Position numbers and translations under genes: made by a program | In this document: in pieces, positions 63,886 to 64,000 of the stretch | How the letters are laid out: every line of letters starts with the position of its first letter | Numbering within the stretch: position 1 is the first letter of the stretch | Notes under the pieces: generated by a model | The model's input: the letters and a program-made list of their open reading frames with translations, nothing else | Databases searched by the model: none | What the model was told of the DNA's origin: nothing | Virus record (IMG/VR): IMGVR_UViG_3300037520_002383 | Span: 18,925 to 82,924 of that record | Strand: one strand, 5' to 3' | DNA length: 64,000 nt | Source: a virus

Positions 63886-64000
63886 CGGCGTAGGCGTCGG
63901 AGGCGGCGGAGGCGGCGGCGGCGGCGGTCCTCGTGCCCTCTTGCTCGCATCGGATCGCCGCGGCCTCCAGCGCCGCACGGTGCTGCTCCTTGGAATGCAC
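63815..64000 (-). CDS. Alanine-repeat protein, paralogue of 19145 (5' end outside window)
   Basis: Last ~61 residues of a gene read leftward; the frame is open to the window edge, so the start is probably outside. HRAALEAAAIRCEQEGTRTAAAA matches the lead-in HRAALEDAALRCEQEGTRTAAA of the plus-strand gene at 19145. It then has a short repeat (AAASAASDAYAADD versus ~70 residues there) and the same tail DVLRLAVQIALDAYAAE. It overlaps the zinc-ribbon gene by ATGA. Confidence 0.75.
   Translation of the reverse strand: MHSKEQHRAALEAAAIRCEQEGTRTAAAAASAASDAYAADDVLRLAVQIALDAYAAEGRTP

Noticed and set aside
1-64000. Enrichment of GCGATCGC (HIP1) as evidence of a cyanobacterial host
   Set aside because: Only about four copies found by eye (near 91, 783, 19433 and 54350), close to what chance would give at this GC content.
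1-64000. tRNA genes or CRISPR array
   Set aside because: No cloverleaf with a GGTTCGA-type T loop and no regularly spaced repeats were seen; the direct repeats present are in fibre genes or promoters.

Overview
This window is part of a large double-stranded DNA bacteriophage genome of the contractile-tail (myovirus) type. The evidence is a tail sheath (34580-37126), an adjacent tail-tube-like protein (34051-34530), a tape measure protein (23725-26265), tail fibres with repeats (41122-46362) and many virion or baseplate proteins. Phage-type nucleotide-metabolism genes are also present: ThyX, a dNMP kinase and a PIN-PhoH ATPase. I saw no portal, major capsid protein, terminase, DNA polymerase, integrase, tRNA or CRISPR array. 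The genome must therefore extend past both ends, and the first and last genes look cut by the window edges. Overall GC looks moderately high. The host cannot be read directly. The promoter style (TTGACR, 17 bp, TAGRNT, start codon 6-7 nt later) fits bacteria that use leaderless mRNAs widely, such as Actinobacteria or Deinococcus-Thermus; this is an inference, not a taxonomic call.

Layout. (1) 1-2912, plus strand: a PLP aminotransferase and small unknown genes, closed by a strong terminator. (2) 2909-5026, minus strand: a large tail-hub-like virion protein. (3) 5025-22130, plus strand: about 50 small, tightly packed genes, mostly unknown. They include a clan-CD-like protein, a cluster of HTPGPW-family proteins, PIN-PhoH and an alanine-repeat protein. 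Many have their own near-consensus promoter. (4) 22222-28036, minus strand: an HExxH protein, a beta-propeller-like protein, the tape measure and two tail-chaperone-like genes, interrupted by a two-gene plus-strand island at 26387-27070. (5) 28083-32216, plus strand: a second promoter-cassette island with a naturally split zinc/OB protein pair and a secreted ClpP-like protein. (6) 32184-63488, minus strand: lysis-like membrane proteins, dNMP kinase, tail tube and sheath, fibres, baseplate or neck proteins, a kinase-like protein, a giant multi-enzyme fusion (Nudix, muramidase-like, two GNAT modules, metallopeptidase), a PD-(D/E)XK-like protein, a DUF2829/Tad2-like protein and ThyX. (7) 63492-64000, minus strand: a zinc-ribbon gene and a partial paralogue of the alanine-repeat protein of region 3.

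How it works together. The minus strand carries the assembly programme, read as long runs of overlapping or closely spaced genes with Shine-Dalgarno sites. The plus strand carries small accessory genes, each short group driven by a sigma70-like promoter. At 18 of the 22 promoters I mapped, the expected transcription start falls on or next to the ATG, so the first gene should be translated from a leaderless mRNA. The plus-strand islands between structural genes look like promoter-gene cassettes (morons). The most notable proteins are the 1322-residue multi-enzyme fusion, its neighbour with a C-terminal kinase-like domain, and the alanine-repeat family present at both ends of the window.
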